DNA of 64,000 nt, from contig NZ_JAHVKO010000001.1 in NCBI RefSeq assembly GCF_019800665.1, positions 1-64,000 on the forward strand. Direction: 5' to 3'. This stretch comes from Microbulbifer agarilyticus. Its GTDB lineage: Bacteria > Pseudomonadota > Gammaproteobacteria > Pseudomonadales > Cellvibrionaceae. The notes under the pieces were generated by a model. The model saw only the letters and a list, made by a program, of their open reading frames with translations, was not told where the DNA came from and did no database searches. The translations under genes were made by a program, and so were the position numbers. Below, in pieces: positions 44,916 through 54,389 of this stretch. The stretch's first letter is position 1; every line of letters starts with the position of its first letter.

Positions 44916-46588
44916 GGAGTACTCTCCGGCGCTGGTGTACTCGCGGCCTCAACCGCAAACCGCTGCTTGAGAAACCCGCTGGTACTGGTATCCAGTGTGG
45001 ACATCCACTGCTCTGCATTTACCTCTGTGCCACTGACTGGTGTTGGTGGTGCTTCCATTTCTTGTTGCTGTTGCTCGTCGTAGCGGTCGTCATCGCTTTC
45101 AGTTTGTTCATATTTTTCTTCCTCCTCGCCCCGGGATTTCTCCATGTATGTGAGAATCTCACGAGAGAGTTGCAGGTTTTTCTGTGCGCCTGGGAAATTT
45201 GGATCGATCTGCAGTACCTGTTCAAATCCGGCAATGGCGTCCTGATACTGGCCACTTTTAACCTGGGCCATGGCGCGGGTGAAGATAGCCTCAGGTGCAT
45301 CAAGCACTGCCAGCGTGTTCGCCGCGTCCTCATAATGGCCAGCCTGATACTGCGCGTATCCGCGGTGGTACACATCGGCAAATGCGTCCGCCGCGCGCGC
45401 ATATTGTTTGCGTTGCATTAGCCACTGGCCGAGCTGATCTGGTGTAAATAGTCGGCTAAGAAACGCATTTGCCGGTGGTCCCTGCGGCGCTGCAGTTGTG
45501 GAGGTCGTTGCGGTTTGGGCGTTAGATGTTTGTGCGGTGACCCATGGTGTAACAAGGTGCAGTAGGCTGACGACACAAAGTATCAGGCCAACACTTGCGC
45601 CAGCCCGAGTCGTTAAAGTGGAAGACGGTGTTGTCGATTCGGTTGTGGGTAGCATCCAGCCGCGACGAAACCACAGCAGCGCGAGTAGCGCGGCGGGCCA
45701 GGCAAGCCACCAGCCGCGATCGTCCCACTGGAGATTCTCGTCCCTGGCCAGCGCCCGGCGGAAACCACTATCAAAGTAACGCACAAAGTCTGCGATATCG
45801 CGAGTATCCGGCGTTACCCGTTCTACACGCGCATCGCGCACTTGTTCAGCCCCCGGTATTTTGGCGCTACCCGGCAACAGCATCAGCATTCCAAGGGTGT
45901 TCGCGCGATTGCGCTGGTTGAAGCTGGCAACGTCTGCCGGATCAAGTCCATCGCCCAGAAATAGAATCCCTCCGGAGGAGCCGGCCTGTTGCAGAATGTT
46001 CTGTGCCATGTTCAATGCACCGGACGCGTTGTTGCCAGCTACCGGCATGATGTCGGCGGCCAGCCCTTCCACATATGGGCGCAACAGGTTTTGATCCTCG
46101 GTCAGCGGGACCACCCGATGCGCCGTGCCGGCGTAGGCGACCAGTGCAGTGGGGGCGCCGTCGCGGCGTTCCAGTAAGTCATAGACCTTTTGCTTGGCGC
46201 GTTCCAGTCGGCTGGGCGCGATATCGGTTTCGGTCATGCTCTGATTTACCTGCACGGCAATCACCAGGGGCGCGGTGCGGCCCATCAGCGGGTCGGGCAG
46301 GCGCGTCCACGCAGGGCCCGCGGTGGCCAGGGTCAGTAGCGCCAGCAGTAACGCGAGTGCATCGACGGGCAAGAAACGTGGCCAGCGTGTTTTATCGCGC
46401 TCGCCGACACTGAGCGCGCGGGCCAGATGGGGAGCGATTGGCAGGGTGGGCTTATCGATCGCGCGATCCGCTGGGCGGCGCTGCCTCCACCACAGGGTCA
46501 ATATAATCGGCAATAGCAGGAGCCAGAGCGGGCGCAAAAAATGGAATGCAGTGAGGAAACTGCTCAGGTCACCGGCAAGATCACTCAT
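44912..46588 (-). CDS. batB: BatB/BatC fusion: VWA domain plus TPR repeats
   Basis: A 558-residue membrane protein. Two N-terminal helices precede a VWA domain; after a further membrane segment a C-terminal TPR region (FADVYHRGYAQYQAGHYEDAANTLAVL, then AMAQVKSGQYQDAIAGFEQVLQIDPNFPGA) takes the place of a separate BatC. The usual metal-ion-dependent adhesion site DxSxS is not kept: the region reads APLVIAVQVNQSMTETDI, with Gln and Asn at the first Asp and the first Ser. Metal binding is therefore doubtful. The tail is acidic and rich in Glu/Gln/Asp (about residues 490-520). It overlaps both neighbours by ATGA- and GTGA-type junctions. Confidence 0.88.
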   Translation of the reverse strand: MSDLAGDLSSFLTAFHFLRPLWLLLLPIILTLWWRQRRPADRAIDKPTLPIAPHLARALSVGERDKTRWPRFLPVDALALLLALLTLATAGPAWTRLPDPLMGRTAPLVIAVQVNQSMTETDIAPSRLERAKQKVYDLLERRDGAPTALVAYAGTAHRVVPLTEDQNLLRPYVEGLAADIMPVAGNNASGALNMAQNILQQAGSSGGILFLGDGLDPADVASFNQRNRANTLGMLMLLPGSAKIPGAEQVRDARVERVTPDTRDIADFVRYFDSGFRRALARDENLQWDDRGWWLAWPAALLALLWFRRGWMLPTTESTTPSSTLTTRAGASVGLILCVVSLLHLVTPWVTAQTSNAQTATTSTTAAPQGPPANAFLSRLFTPDQLGQWLMQRKQYARAADAFADVYHRGYAQYQAGHYEDAANTLAVLDAPEAIFTRAMAQVKSGQYQDAIAGFEQVLQIDPNFPGAQKNLQLSREILTYMEKSRGEEEEKYEQTESDDDRYDEQQQQEMEAPPTPVSGTEVNAEQWMSTLDTSTSGFLKQRFAVEAASTPAPESTP

Positions 46589-47595
46589 GTTGATGCCTCC
46601 TGAAGATGCCGGCCGCTTCTCTGCAGAGTCAAAGCCAAACCCAATAAGGACAACAGCAAGGCAATGCCGAGCGGCCAGTGACTCAAGCTGGTGCGGGGGC
46701 GATAGATCTCGGTATCGACTTTTTTTGGTACCAGTGCATCAATTTCTTTGTAGATTTGCGTAAGCGCCTGTTGGTCGTTGGCGAAATAGAAATTGCCACC
46801 GGTACGTTGCGCGATGGCCTTTAGTGTGGCTTCGTCCAGCCGGTTCTCGGATTCGCCCTGCGGGTCGCCCACACCGACCGTGAGAATTTTTACGTCGCGC
46901 TGATTGGCGATGGATGCGGCATTAATCGGACTCATGCGGCTGGCGGTATCGCTACCATCACTGAGTAAAATCAGCAGCCGTTGCTTTACCTCGCTGCTTT
47001 CGAATTGGCGAATGGCGAGGCCAATGGCATCACCGAGGGCGGTGTGCGGCCCGGCCATGCCCACTTCCGTTTGACGCAGCAGTTCGAGCACCGTGTCGAG
47101 ATCGGTAGTGAGTGGTGCTTGCACAAATGCTTTGCTGCCAAACACGATCAATGAGACCCGCTCGCCTTCGCGACCCTCAAGAAAGTCCGCCAGTACGCTT
47201 TTTACCCCGGCCAGTCGTTGCAGGCGCTGGCCGTCTGCACCGGTGAAATCCTCCTGTGCCATGGAGCCGGAAATATCCACGGCTAGGATGAGATCCCGTG
47301 CGGGTTTCTGAATTGTTACCGCTTCGCCTTCCAGTTGCGGGCGCGCCAGCGCACTCAGGATCAGAATCCAAATGAGAGCGCCCAGCAGGTGTTGCCAAAG
47401 TTGGCGACGACGTACGGTGGCGCCGGCGCTGGGTGAAAGACCGAGGCGTTCGCTTATGCGCTGAAAAAAGGGTACCCGAATGGCTGGTACGCGCACCCGG
47501 TAGGGCGGTGCCATTTTCCATACCAGCAATGGTAGTGGCAGCAGCACAAAGACCCAGGGTGCGGCAAAGCTCAGACTTGCCAGAAAACCGCTCAC
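46585..47595 (-). CDS. batA: BatA-like VWA-domain membrane protein
   Basis: A 336-residue protein from a GTG start chosen because its GTGA overlaps the upstream stop and matches the size of BatA. Longer readings have no family match. Two N-terminal membrane helices (FAAPWVFVLLPLPLLVW and QHLLGALIWILILSALA) precede a VWA domain with an intact metal site: LILAVDISGSMAQEDF (DxSxS), with LLILLSDGSDT later. A last helix (WPLGIALLLSLLGLALTLQ) closes the protein. It is the metal-binding member of the pair with the degenerate BatB, and probably binds partner proteins of the MoxR system. Confidence 0.9.
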   Translation of the reverse strand: MSGFLASLSFAAPWVFVLLPLPLLVWKMAPPYRVRVPAIRVPFFQRISERLGLSPSAGATVRRRQLWQHLLGALIWILILSALARPQLEGEAVTIQKPARDLILAVDISGSMAQEDFTGADGQRLQRLAGVKSVLADFLEGREGERVSLIVFGSKAFVQAPLTTDLDTVLELLRQTEVGMAGPHTALGDAIGLAIRQFESSEVKQRLLILLSDGSDTASRMSPINAASIANQRDVKILTVGVGDPQGESENRLDEATLKAIAQRTGGNFYFANDQQALTQIYKEIDALVPKKVDTEIYRPRTSLSHWPLGIALLLSLLGLALTLQRSGRHLQEAST

Positions 47596-48122
47596 GATGT
47601 TTTCTCCACAGAGGCAGTCGGCTGTACAGAGTTTTTTGCGGACGAGGGCGTAGCCTTGACATGATGTTGAATCCAGTCGCGCGCGGCATTTGTGAGCGCG
47701 GACTGTGCTGGGCAAGGCCGGTAGGCGCCTTGTAATAATGTTTCGCCTACTGCGCCCGTAAATGCATTGCCGGGGTAGTGGTGGTTGAGAAAGTCCAGCC
47801 AGACCGACCCGGTGAGCCCCGCCACTTGATCCCGCGGGTAGGCAACCAGCGCGGTGCGTCGCAAAAGTTCGGCGATTTGCGCCGGGTCGTCCGCAACCGT
47901 GTCCAGCGCCCTCAACGCCGCACGCCGGTACGCGTTTGTGCGATAGCGTCGATATGCCAGTGCGGCCAGAGCCAGTACCAGAAACAGTGCCATTAACAGC
48001 AGGCTTTTCGCTAGCGGGGTTTGTGGCCACAGGGAGATCGCTTCCGGTACCGGGGGCGGAGCCAGCTGCGCAATCAGGTCGGGCAAGGTGGTTTCGGTCG
48101 TCGTCGGCTTACTCTGGGTCAC
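47592..48122 (-). CDS. DUF4381 protein
   Basis: A 176-residue single-pass membrane protein from a GTG (TQSKPTTTETTLPDLIAQLAPPPVPEAISLWPQTP), then a membrane helix (LAKSLLLMALFLVLALAALAY) and a cytoplasmic helical part with ELLRRTALVAYPRDQVAGLTGSVWLDFL. DUF4381 is found almost only in MoxR/VWA operons, as here. Its start overlaps the DUF58 gene by about 14 bases and its stop overlaps the BatA start, so the block is translationally coupled. Confidence 0.88.
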   Translation of the reverse strand: MTQSKPTTTETTLPDLIAQLAPPPVPEAISLWPQTPLAKSLLLMALFLVLALAALAYRRYRTNAYRRAALRALDTVADDPAQIAELLRRTALVAYPRDQVAGLTGSVWLDFLNHHYPGNAFTGAVGETLLQGAYRPCPAQSALTNAARDWIQHHVKATPSSAKNSVQPTASVEKTS

Positions 48123-49167
48123 CGGCAGCCTCCGACGCTGAATTGGGTTTCGTATTGGCTGCGGTTTGCGATGCTGTGTTTGGTGTAAGACCCAACAGGC
48201 GGCGCAACTGCGGCAGGGTCTCCTCTCCGGCGGATAGTGGCGCCAGGGGGATCCCATAGCGTCGCTGCCACTGCGCAATAGCGGCGCGGCGCTCTTCGGT
48301 AAAATGATTTAACGCCGAATGGATCTTGTGGTCGCTGGTATCCAGAGTTGCCTGCCTGTCTCCGTCAGAGATAGCACTCACAAAACCTTCGGGCACCGTT
48401 TCCCCGGTCGGGTCGGATACCGGCATCAGAATCACGTCGTTGTGTCGCGCAAGGCCAGCCAGCAACTGGTCACTGGCGGGGCCGATGACATCGAAATCGC
48501 TGATCAGCAGTACAAGGTGGTCGCGACGGGCAATATTGGCCACCGCCTGTAGCACCGCATCCAGCGAGGTGGGATTTAGCGGCGGTGCATCCGCATGCAG
48601 GCGCTGGTTGGCCTGGGCGAGTTCGCTGAGAAAGTGCGTGAGCGCGCGCCGGTTGCGTTTAGGGCGCTGTGCATAAAGCCCATCATCGCGCACCACGATA
48701 CCGCCTACACGGTCGTTCTGGTGCAGTACGGCGAAGGCGGCGTAGGCTGCCGCTTCAGCGGCGGTGACCGACTTCATGGCAAAGTGGGTGCCGTAAAACA
48801 TCGACATGCGTTGGTCTGCGACAATTAGTGCCGGACGGTCCCGCTCTTCCGTATACACCCGCACATGGGGTTCGCCGGTGCGCGCGGTTACTTTCCAGTC
48901 GATGGAACGGACATCGTCCGACGGCCAGTACTCACGCAGTTCCTCAAAGTTGAGTCCGCGCCCGCGCAGTGGCGAATGGTGTTGTCCGGCCAGCACACTG
49001 CGCACCGGTTGATGCGGCAGCAGGTTGAGGGTTTGCGCGGGGCCTTCCAGCACTTGCAGGTGGGCGAGGTCTACGTGAACACGTGGGTCGTCTGTGCTGC
49101 GCGGTGCGGCAACGGTGTTGATGCCAGCGCGGGTGTAATTTTGGCGGCGGGTGAAGAAGCTTGGCAT
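48109..49167 (-). CDS. DUF58 domain protein
   Basis: A 352-residue protein with the DUF58 signature GRGLNFEELREYWPSDDVRSIDWKVTARTGEPHVRVYTEERDRPALIVADQR. The remainder folds as a VWA-like domain with REHLVLLISDFDVIG-type sequence. DUF58 proteins are usual partners of MoxR ATPases and are thought to be scaffolds or substrates; no enzymatic role is established. The gene follows moxR by 22 bases in the same operon. Confidence 0.9.
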   Translation of the reverse strand: MPSFFTRRQNYTRAGINTVAAPRSTDDPRVHVDLAHLQVLEGPAQTLNLLPHQPVRSVLAGQHHSPLRGRGLNFEELREYWPSDDVRSIDWKVTARTGEPHVRVYTEERDRPALIVADQRMSMFYGTHFAMKSVTAAEAAAYAAFAVLHQNDRVGGIVVRDDGLYAQRPKRNRRALTHFLSELAQANQRLHADAPPLNPTSLDAVLQAVANIARRDHLVLLISDFDVIGPASDQLLAGLARHNDVILMPVSDPTGETVPEGFVSAISDGDRQATLDTSDHKIHSALNHFTEERRAAIAQWQRRYGIPLAPLSAGEETLPQLRRLLGLTPNTASQTAANTKPNSASEAAGDPE

Positions 49168-49189
49168 GGGATTCGCCCCGGTTCAGGTG

Positions 49190-50251
<1,062 letters not shown>

Positions 50252-50376
50252 CCCTCCATACTGCGTCTCTATTAACGCTAGCAGATTGGGGGCAGAGGTC
50301 AGAGGCGTAAGAAGCTATACTCGGTGTCTTCAAACACCTTAACTCGCTGATAATAAGAGCATAATTCGGAGACAGG

Positions 50377-52713
50377 ATGCGCGCGCCGATCATCTTTCTG
50401 CTTGCGGTACTCGCCGCCACGGCCTGTGACAAAAACGCAGGGGTGCACGATGCAGAAAATCTGCCAAAGACGGACCAACAAGCCGCGACTGAGGAACGTC
50501 AGAAATCTGCGGTGGCAAATGTTGCGCAGGGAAAAAAAGGCGCATCACCGGAAGCGGATGGTAATCCCGATTATGTGGGCGTTGCACAATGTGCGGCCTG
50601 CCATCAGCAGGAATTCGACGCCTGGCAAAAATCTCATCATGACCTGGCGATGAAAACGCCGGACTCGGAAACGGTGGTGGGGAATTTTGACGATGTAACC
50701 TTCGATTATTTTGGTACCGAGTCTCGCTTTTTCCAACGCGATGACCAGTACTTTGTGCGCACCGATGGGCCCGATGGCAAGCTGCACGATTATCCGGTGG
50801 CCTATACCTTTGGCGTTTATCCGCTACAGCAGTATTTGATCGAGTTTCCCGGTGGGCGTTTGCAGGCACTTAGTATCTCCTGGGATGCCCGTCCAAAAGA
50901 AGAGGGCGGCCAGCGCTGGTTTCACCTGTATCCGGATGAAGAGATCAAGGCCGGCGATCCACTGCACTGGACCGGTATCAATCAAAACTGGAACTTCCAG
51001 TGTGCCGACTGTCATTCCACCAACCTGCATAAGAATTACGACGCGGAATCCCAGACATTTGCCACCCGCTGGTCTGAAATGAACGTGGGTTGCGAATCCT
51101 GTCATGGCCCGGGGCGAGCCCATGTGGAGTGGGCCGGTTTGCCGGAGAGCGAACGCGCAGCGGATAAAAACCAGGGATTTGCACTGCGCTTTGACGGGCG
51201 CCGTCAGGCGCGTTGGGAAATGGATGCGAAGACCGGGATAGCACATATCGCCAACGACGTGCACACCCAAGCCGAAATTCCCGTGTGTGCACAGTGTCAT
51301 TCCCGCCGCGGTACCCAGTTCCCCGGCGTCAAGCCAGAGGATAATTTCCTGGACTTCTTCCATCCGGCCTTATTGAGCGAAGGTCTCTACCATGCGGATG
51401 GTCAGATCAATGACGAAGTGTATGTCTGGGGCTCCTTCCTGCAGAGCGAAATGCACGCGGATGGCGTGACCTGCAGTAATTGCCACAATCCCCACAGCCT
51501 GGAGTTACGCGCGAGCGGCAACGATGTGTGCGCGCAGTGTCACCTGCCCACCAAGTTCGATACGGCAGAACATCATTTTCATCCGGCGGGTAGTGAAGGT
51601 GCGCAGTGTGTGAATTGTCATATGACCGACAAGGTGTATATGCAGGTGGATGCACGTCGGGACCACAGCTTCCGCGTGCCACGCCCGGATTTGTCAGAAA
51701 AAATTGGATCACCGAACGCTTGTGTCGGCTGCCATACCGATCAAACCAATACCTGGGCTGCGGCCATTCTGGAGGAAAAGTTTGGTCAGCCGGAGCCGCA
51801 CTATGGTGAGGCGCTGTTTGCCGGGCGAATGGGTGCACCCGACGCGGAGAGCCAGTTGTTGAAGCTCGCAATGGATGAGAGCCAGCCTGAAATAGCGCGG
51901 GCAACCGCGGTCTCCATGCTGCCAAGCTACTTGTCGCAGACCAGCGCCCAGGTGTTGCAGGTGATTGCGCAGGGAGACGCTGCCTTGCCGCATCTGGGGT
52001 TGGCGCAATCGTTGGATCAGGTACCGCAACAGGTGCGCCCGGCACTGGCGATTCCGCTGTTATATGAAGATGAACGCGTGACGGCCTCTCTTGCCGCCAG
52101 TGCTTTGGCGGGTGCGCCGCTGCAGAGCTATCCGGAGGAGGTCAGCAAACGCTTTGACCGGGCGATGTCCGATTACCAGGCTTCGGCGGAGTTCAACAGC
52201 GACCGACCGGAGAGCCTGGTGAATTTGGCTTCTTTGCGCGGGCGCGAGGATGACCTGCCGGGCGCCGAGAAACTGCTGAAACAGGCGGTGGCACTCGCCC
52301 CGTATTACACGCCGGCGATTATTAACCTGGCGGATCTGTACCGGGGCACCGGGCGCGAGCGCGACGGGGAACGCCTGCTGCGCAAGGCGCTCAATCGCCC
52401 GATCGAAGAAGCCATCGAAAAGGCGCCACTGCAGCACGCACTGGGCCTGTCCCTGGTGCGTCAGCAAAAATTGCAGGACGCCATGCCCATGCTGCGCGCA
52501 GCCGCCGACGCTGAACATGCATCACCGCGCTATGCCTATGTGTATGCCATTGCGCTGAATTCGGCTGGTGACTCAGCGGCCGCTATCCAGTATCTGGAAC
52601 AGGCGCTGCAGCGGTTCCCCGGAGATCCGGAGATGATGAGTGCACTGGTCTCCCTGTACCGCGATACTGGCCAGCAAGAAAAGGCGGAGCAGCTGCGGAG
52701 ACAGTTGCAGTAA
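50377..52713 (+). CDS. Octahaem cytochrome c with C-terminal TPR-like repeats
   Basis: A 778-residue exported protein. A hydrophobic N-terminus with a lipobox-like ATAC suggests a lipoprotein, though the match is imperfect. Eight CxxCH haem sites occur within residues 70-460: CAACH, CADCH, CESCH, CAQCH, CSNCH, CAQCH, CVNCH and CVGCH. From about residue 480 a HEAT/TPR-like helical region continues to the end (ESLVNLASLRGREDDLPGAEKLLKQAVALAPYYTPAIINLADLYRGTGR). The arrangement resembles cytochrome c554-like multihaem proteins found with TPR repeats in marine bacteria. The electron acceptor or donor is unknown. It is divergent from the moxR operon. Confidence 0.9.
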   Translation: MRAPIIFLLAVLAATACDKNAGVHDAENLPKTDQQAATEERQKSAVANVAQGKKGASPEADGNPDYVGVAQCAACHQQEFDAWQKSHHDLAMKTPDSETVVGNFDDVTFDYFGTESRFFQRDDQYFVRTDGPDGKLHDYPVAYTFGVYPLQQYLIEFPGGRLQALSISWDARPKEEGGQRWFHLYPDEEIKAGDPLHWTGINQNWNFQCADCHSTNLHKNYDAESQTFATRWSEMNVGCESCHGPGRAHVEWAGLPESERAADKNQGFALRFDGRRQARWEMDAKTGIAHIANDVHTQAEIPVCAQCHSRRGTQFPGVKPEDNFLDFFHPALLSEGLYHADGQINDEVYVWGSFLQSEMHADGVTCSNCHNPHSLELRASGNDVCAQCHLPTKFDTAEHHFHPAGSEGAQCVNCHMTDKVYMQVDARRDHSFRVPRPDLSEKIGSPNACVGCHTDQTNTWAAAILEEKFGQPEPHYGEALFAGRMGAPDAESQLLKLAMDESQPEIARATAVSMLPSYLSQTSAQVLQVIAQGDAALPHLGLAQSLDQVPQQVRPALAIPLLYEDERVTASLAASALAGAPLQSYPEEVSKRFDRAMSDYQASAEFNSDRPESLVNLASLRGREDDLPGAEKLLKQAVALAPYYTPAIINLADLYRGTGRERDGERLLRKALNRPIEEAIEKAPLQHALGLSLVRQQKLQDAMPMLRAAADAEHASPRYAYVYAIALNSAGDSAAAIQYLEQALQRFPGDPEMMSALVSLYRDTGQQEKAEQLRRQLQ

Positions 52714-52802
52714 TTTGCAAAATCTTCTCGCCCTTCCCCGGGGGAAGGGCGGTACACTGAGTGCTCAACAACAATAAACCACAATAAAAGCACTTTGTGA
52801 CC

Positions 52803-54332
52803 ATGCGTACTCAGCATTTCGATACCCTGATCATCGGTGCCGGCCTCTCGGGTATCGGTACTGCCTGCCATTTAATGCGGGACTGTCCCGACACAGACTT
52901 CGCAATTCTCGAGCGCCGCCAACAGATTGGTGGTACCTGGGATCTGTTTCGCTACCCCGGGGTCCGCTCCGACTCCGATATGTTCAGCTTTGGCTTCAGT
53001 TTCCGTCCGTGGAATGGCCTGAAGACAATGGCCGATGGCGAGTCGATCCGTCGCTACATCGAGGATACGGCAGCGGAATACCACGTGACCGATAAGATTC
53101 ACTTCGGTGTGAATCTGAACGAGGCCAATTGGGATAGCGTACAACAGCGCTGGCAGTTGCTCGGTGAGTGCAGCAGCCCGACAGAGGAAGGTGGTAAAGC
53201 CTTGATCGAGCCGGTGCTGTTCACCTGCAACGTACTGATTTCCTGCACTGGCTACTACGACTATCAGGCGGGATATCAGCCCGAGTTTATCGGCATGGAG
53301 AATTTTCAGGGGCAGTGGATTCATCCGCAACACTGGCCACAGGATCTCGATTACCAGAACAAACGCGTCGTGGTGATCGGCAGCGGCGCTACCGCGGTAA
53401 CCCTGGTACCAGCAATGGCAGAGCAGGCGGCGCATGTCACCATGTTGCAGCGCTCACCTACCTATGTGTTGTCGGTGCCGGCGGAAGATAAATTGACCCA
53501 CTGGCTGAAGCAGTGGATACCCGAGCGGTGGGCCTATGGCATGGCGCGGCGTCGCAACATTACCCTGCACCGCTGGATGTTCAAAGCCGCCAAGCGCTGG
53601 CCACAGTTGGTGCGCAAACTGATGCTGCGTGGGGTGCGCAAGGCACTCGACGAAGGAGAAATCACAGCCCATTTTACGCCACGCTATGCGCCATGGGATC
53701 AACGGCTCTGCGCCATCCCCGATGGCGACCTGTTTGAGTCGATCAATAGGGGCAAGGCGTCGGTGGTGACCGAAGAAATCGATTGCATCACCGAGAGCGG
53801 CGTCCGTTTGAAAAACGGCGAACATCTATCGGCGGATATCATTGTTTCGGCCACCGGGCTGAAGCTGCAGCTGCTGGGTGGGCTGGCGCTGAAATTGGAT
53901 GGGGAATCCGTGGATACCCGCAATCGCCTTACTTACAAGGGTGTGTTGATGGAAAGCGTACCCAATATGGCGTGGGTATTCGGCTATACCAATGCGGCCT
54001 GGACCCTCAAGGCCGATCTTGCCGCCGGTTATATTTGCCGATTGCTCAACCATTTGCGCGACACTGGACAGCGCCAGTTTATCGCTGTGGATAAAGATGG
54101 CTGCATGGGGGATTCCTCGGTGATGTCCGCGCTGCAGTCCGGTTATGTGGAGCGTGCGGATCACTTGTTGCCGCGCCAGGGCACCCGCTACCCGTGGAAG
54201 CTACTGAACGACTACCCGAAAGATCGCAAGCTCATGCTGGAAGCGCCGATCGATGACGGCATTCTGAATTTCTCGGCGACACGCGTGGCGCAAAATCACA
54301 GCGCAGAGGAGGAGGCCGCGCCAACTGGCTGA
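52803..54332 (+). CDS. Flavin-containing monooxygenase, Baeyer-Villiger type
   Basis: About 509 residues. The FAD dinucleotide-binding motif is IIGAGLSGIGTACHL near the N-terminus; the NADPH-binding motif is VVVIGSGATAVTLVPAMAE. Between them lies the Baeyer-Villiger fingerprint FQGQWIHPQHWP (FxGxxxHxxxWP). Such enzymes insert oxygen next to a ketone to give an ester or lactone, or oxidise sulfur or nitrogen. The substrate is unknown, and the phospholipase D gene downstream does not point to one. An ATG is used in preference to a GTG two codons upstream. Confidence 0.92.
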   Translation: MRTQHFDTLIIGAGLSGIGTACHLMRDCPDTDFAILERRQQIGGTWDLFRYPGVRSDSDMFSFGFSFRPWNGLKTMADGESIRRYIEDTAAEYHVTDKIHFGVNLNEANWDSVQQRWQLLGECSSPTEEGGKALIEPVLFTCNVLISCTGYYDYQAGYQPEFIGMENFQGQWIHPQHWPQDLDYQNKRVVVIGSGATAVTLVPAMAEQAAHVTMLQRSPTYVLSVPAEDKLTHWLKQWIPERWAYGMARRRNITLHRWMFKAAKRWPQLVRKLMLRGVRKALDEGEITAHFTPRYAPWDQRLCAIPDGDLFESINRGKASVVTEEIDCITESGVRLKNGEHLSADIIVSATGLKLQLLGGLALKLDGESVDTRNRLTYKGVLMESVPNMAWVFGYTNAAWTLKADLAAGYICRLLNHLRDTGQRQFIAVDKDGCMGDSSVMSALQSGYVERADHLLPRQGTRYPWKLLNDYPKDRKLMLEAPIDDGILNFSATRVAQNHSAEEEAAPTG

Positions 54333-54389
54333 TACGCAAGCGAATCGACTAGGCTCTAAGTCATCCAGTAACAGCGAGATGACACGAGA

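Noticed and set aside
47596-48030. N-terminal extension of BatA by about 145 residues
   Set aside because: The extension overlaps the DUF4381 gene out of frame and has Arg/Gly/Pro/Cys-rich shadow composition; the GTGA junction gives the correct start.
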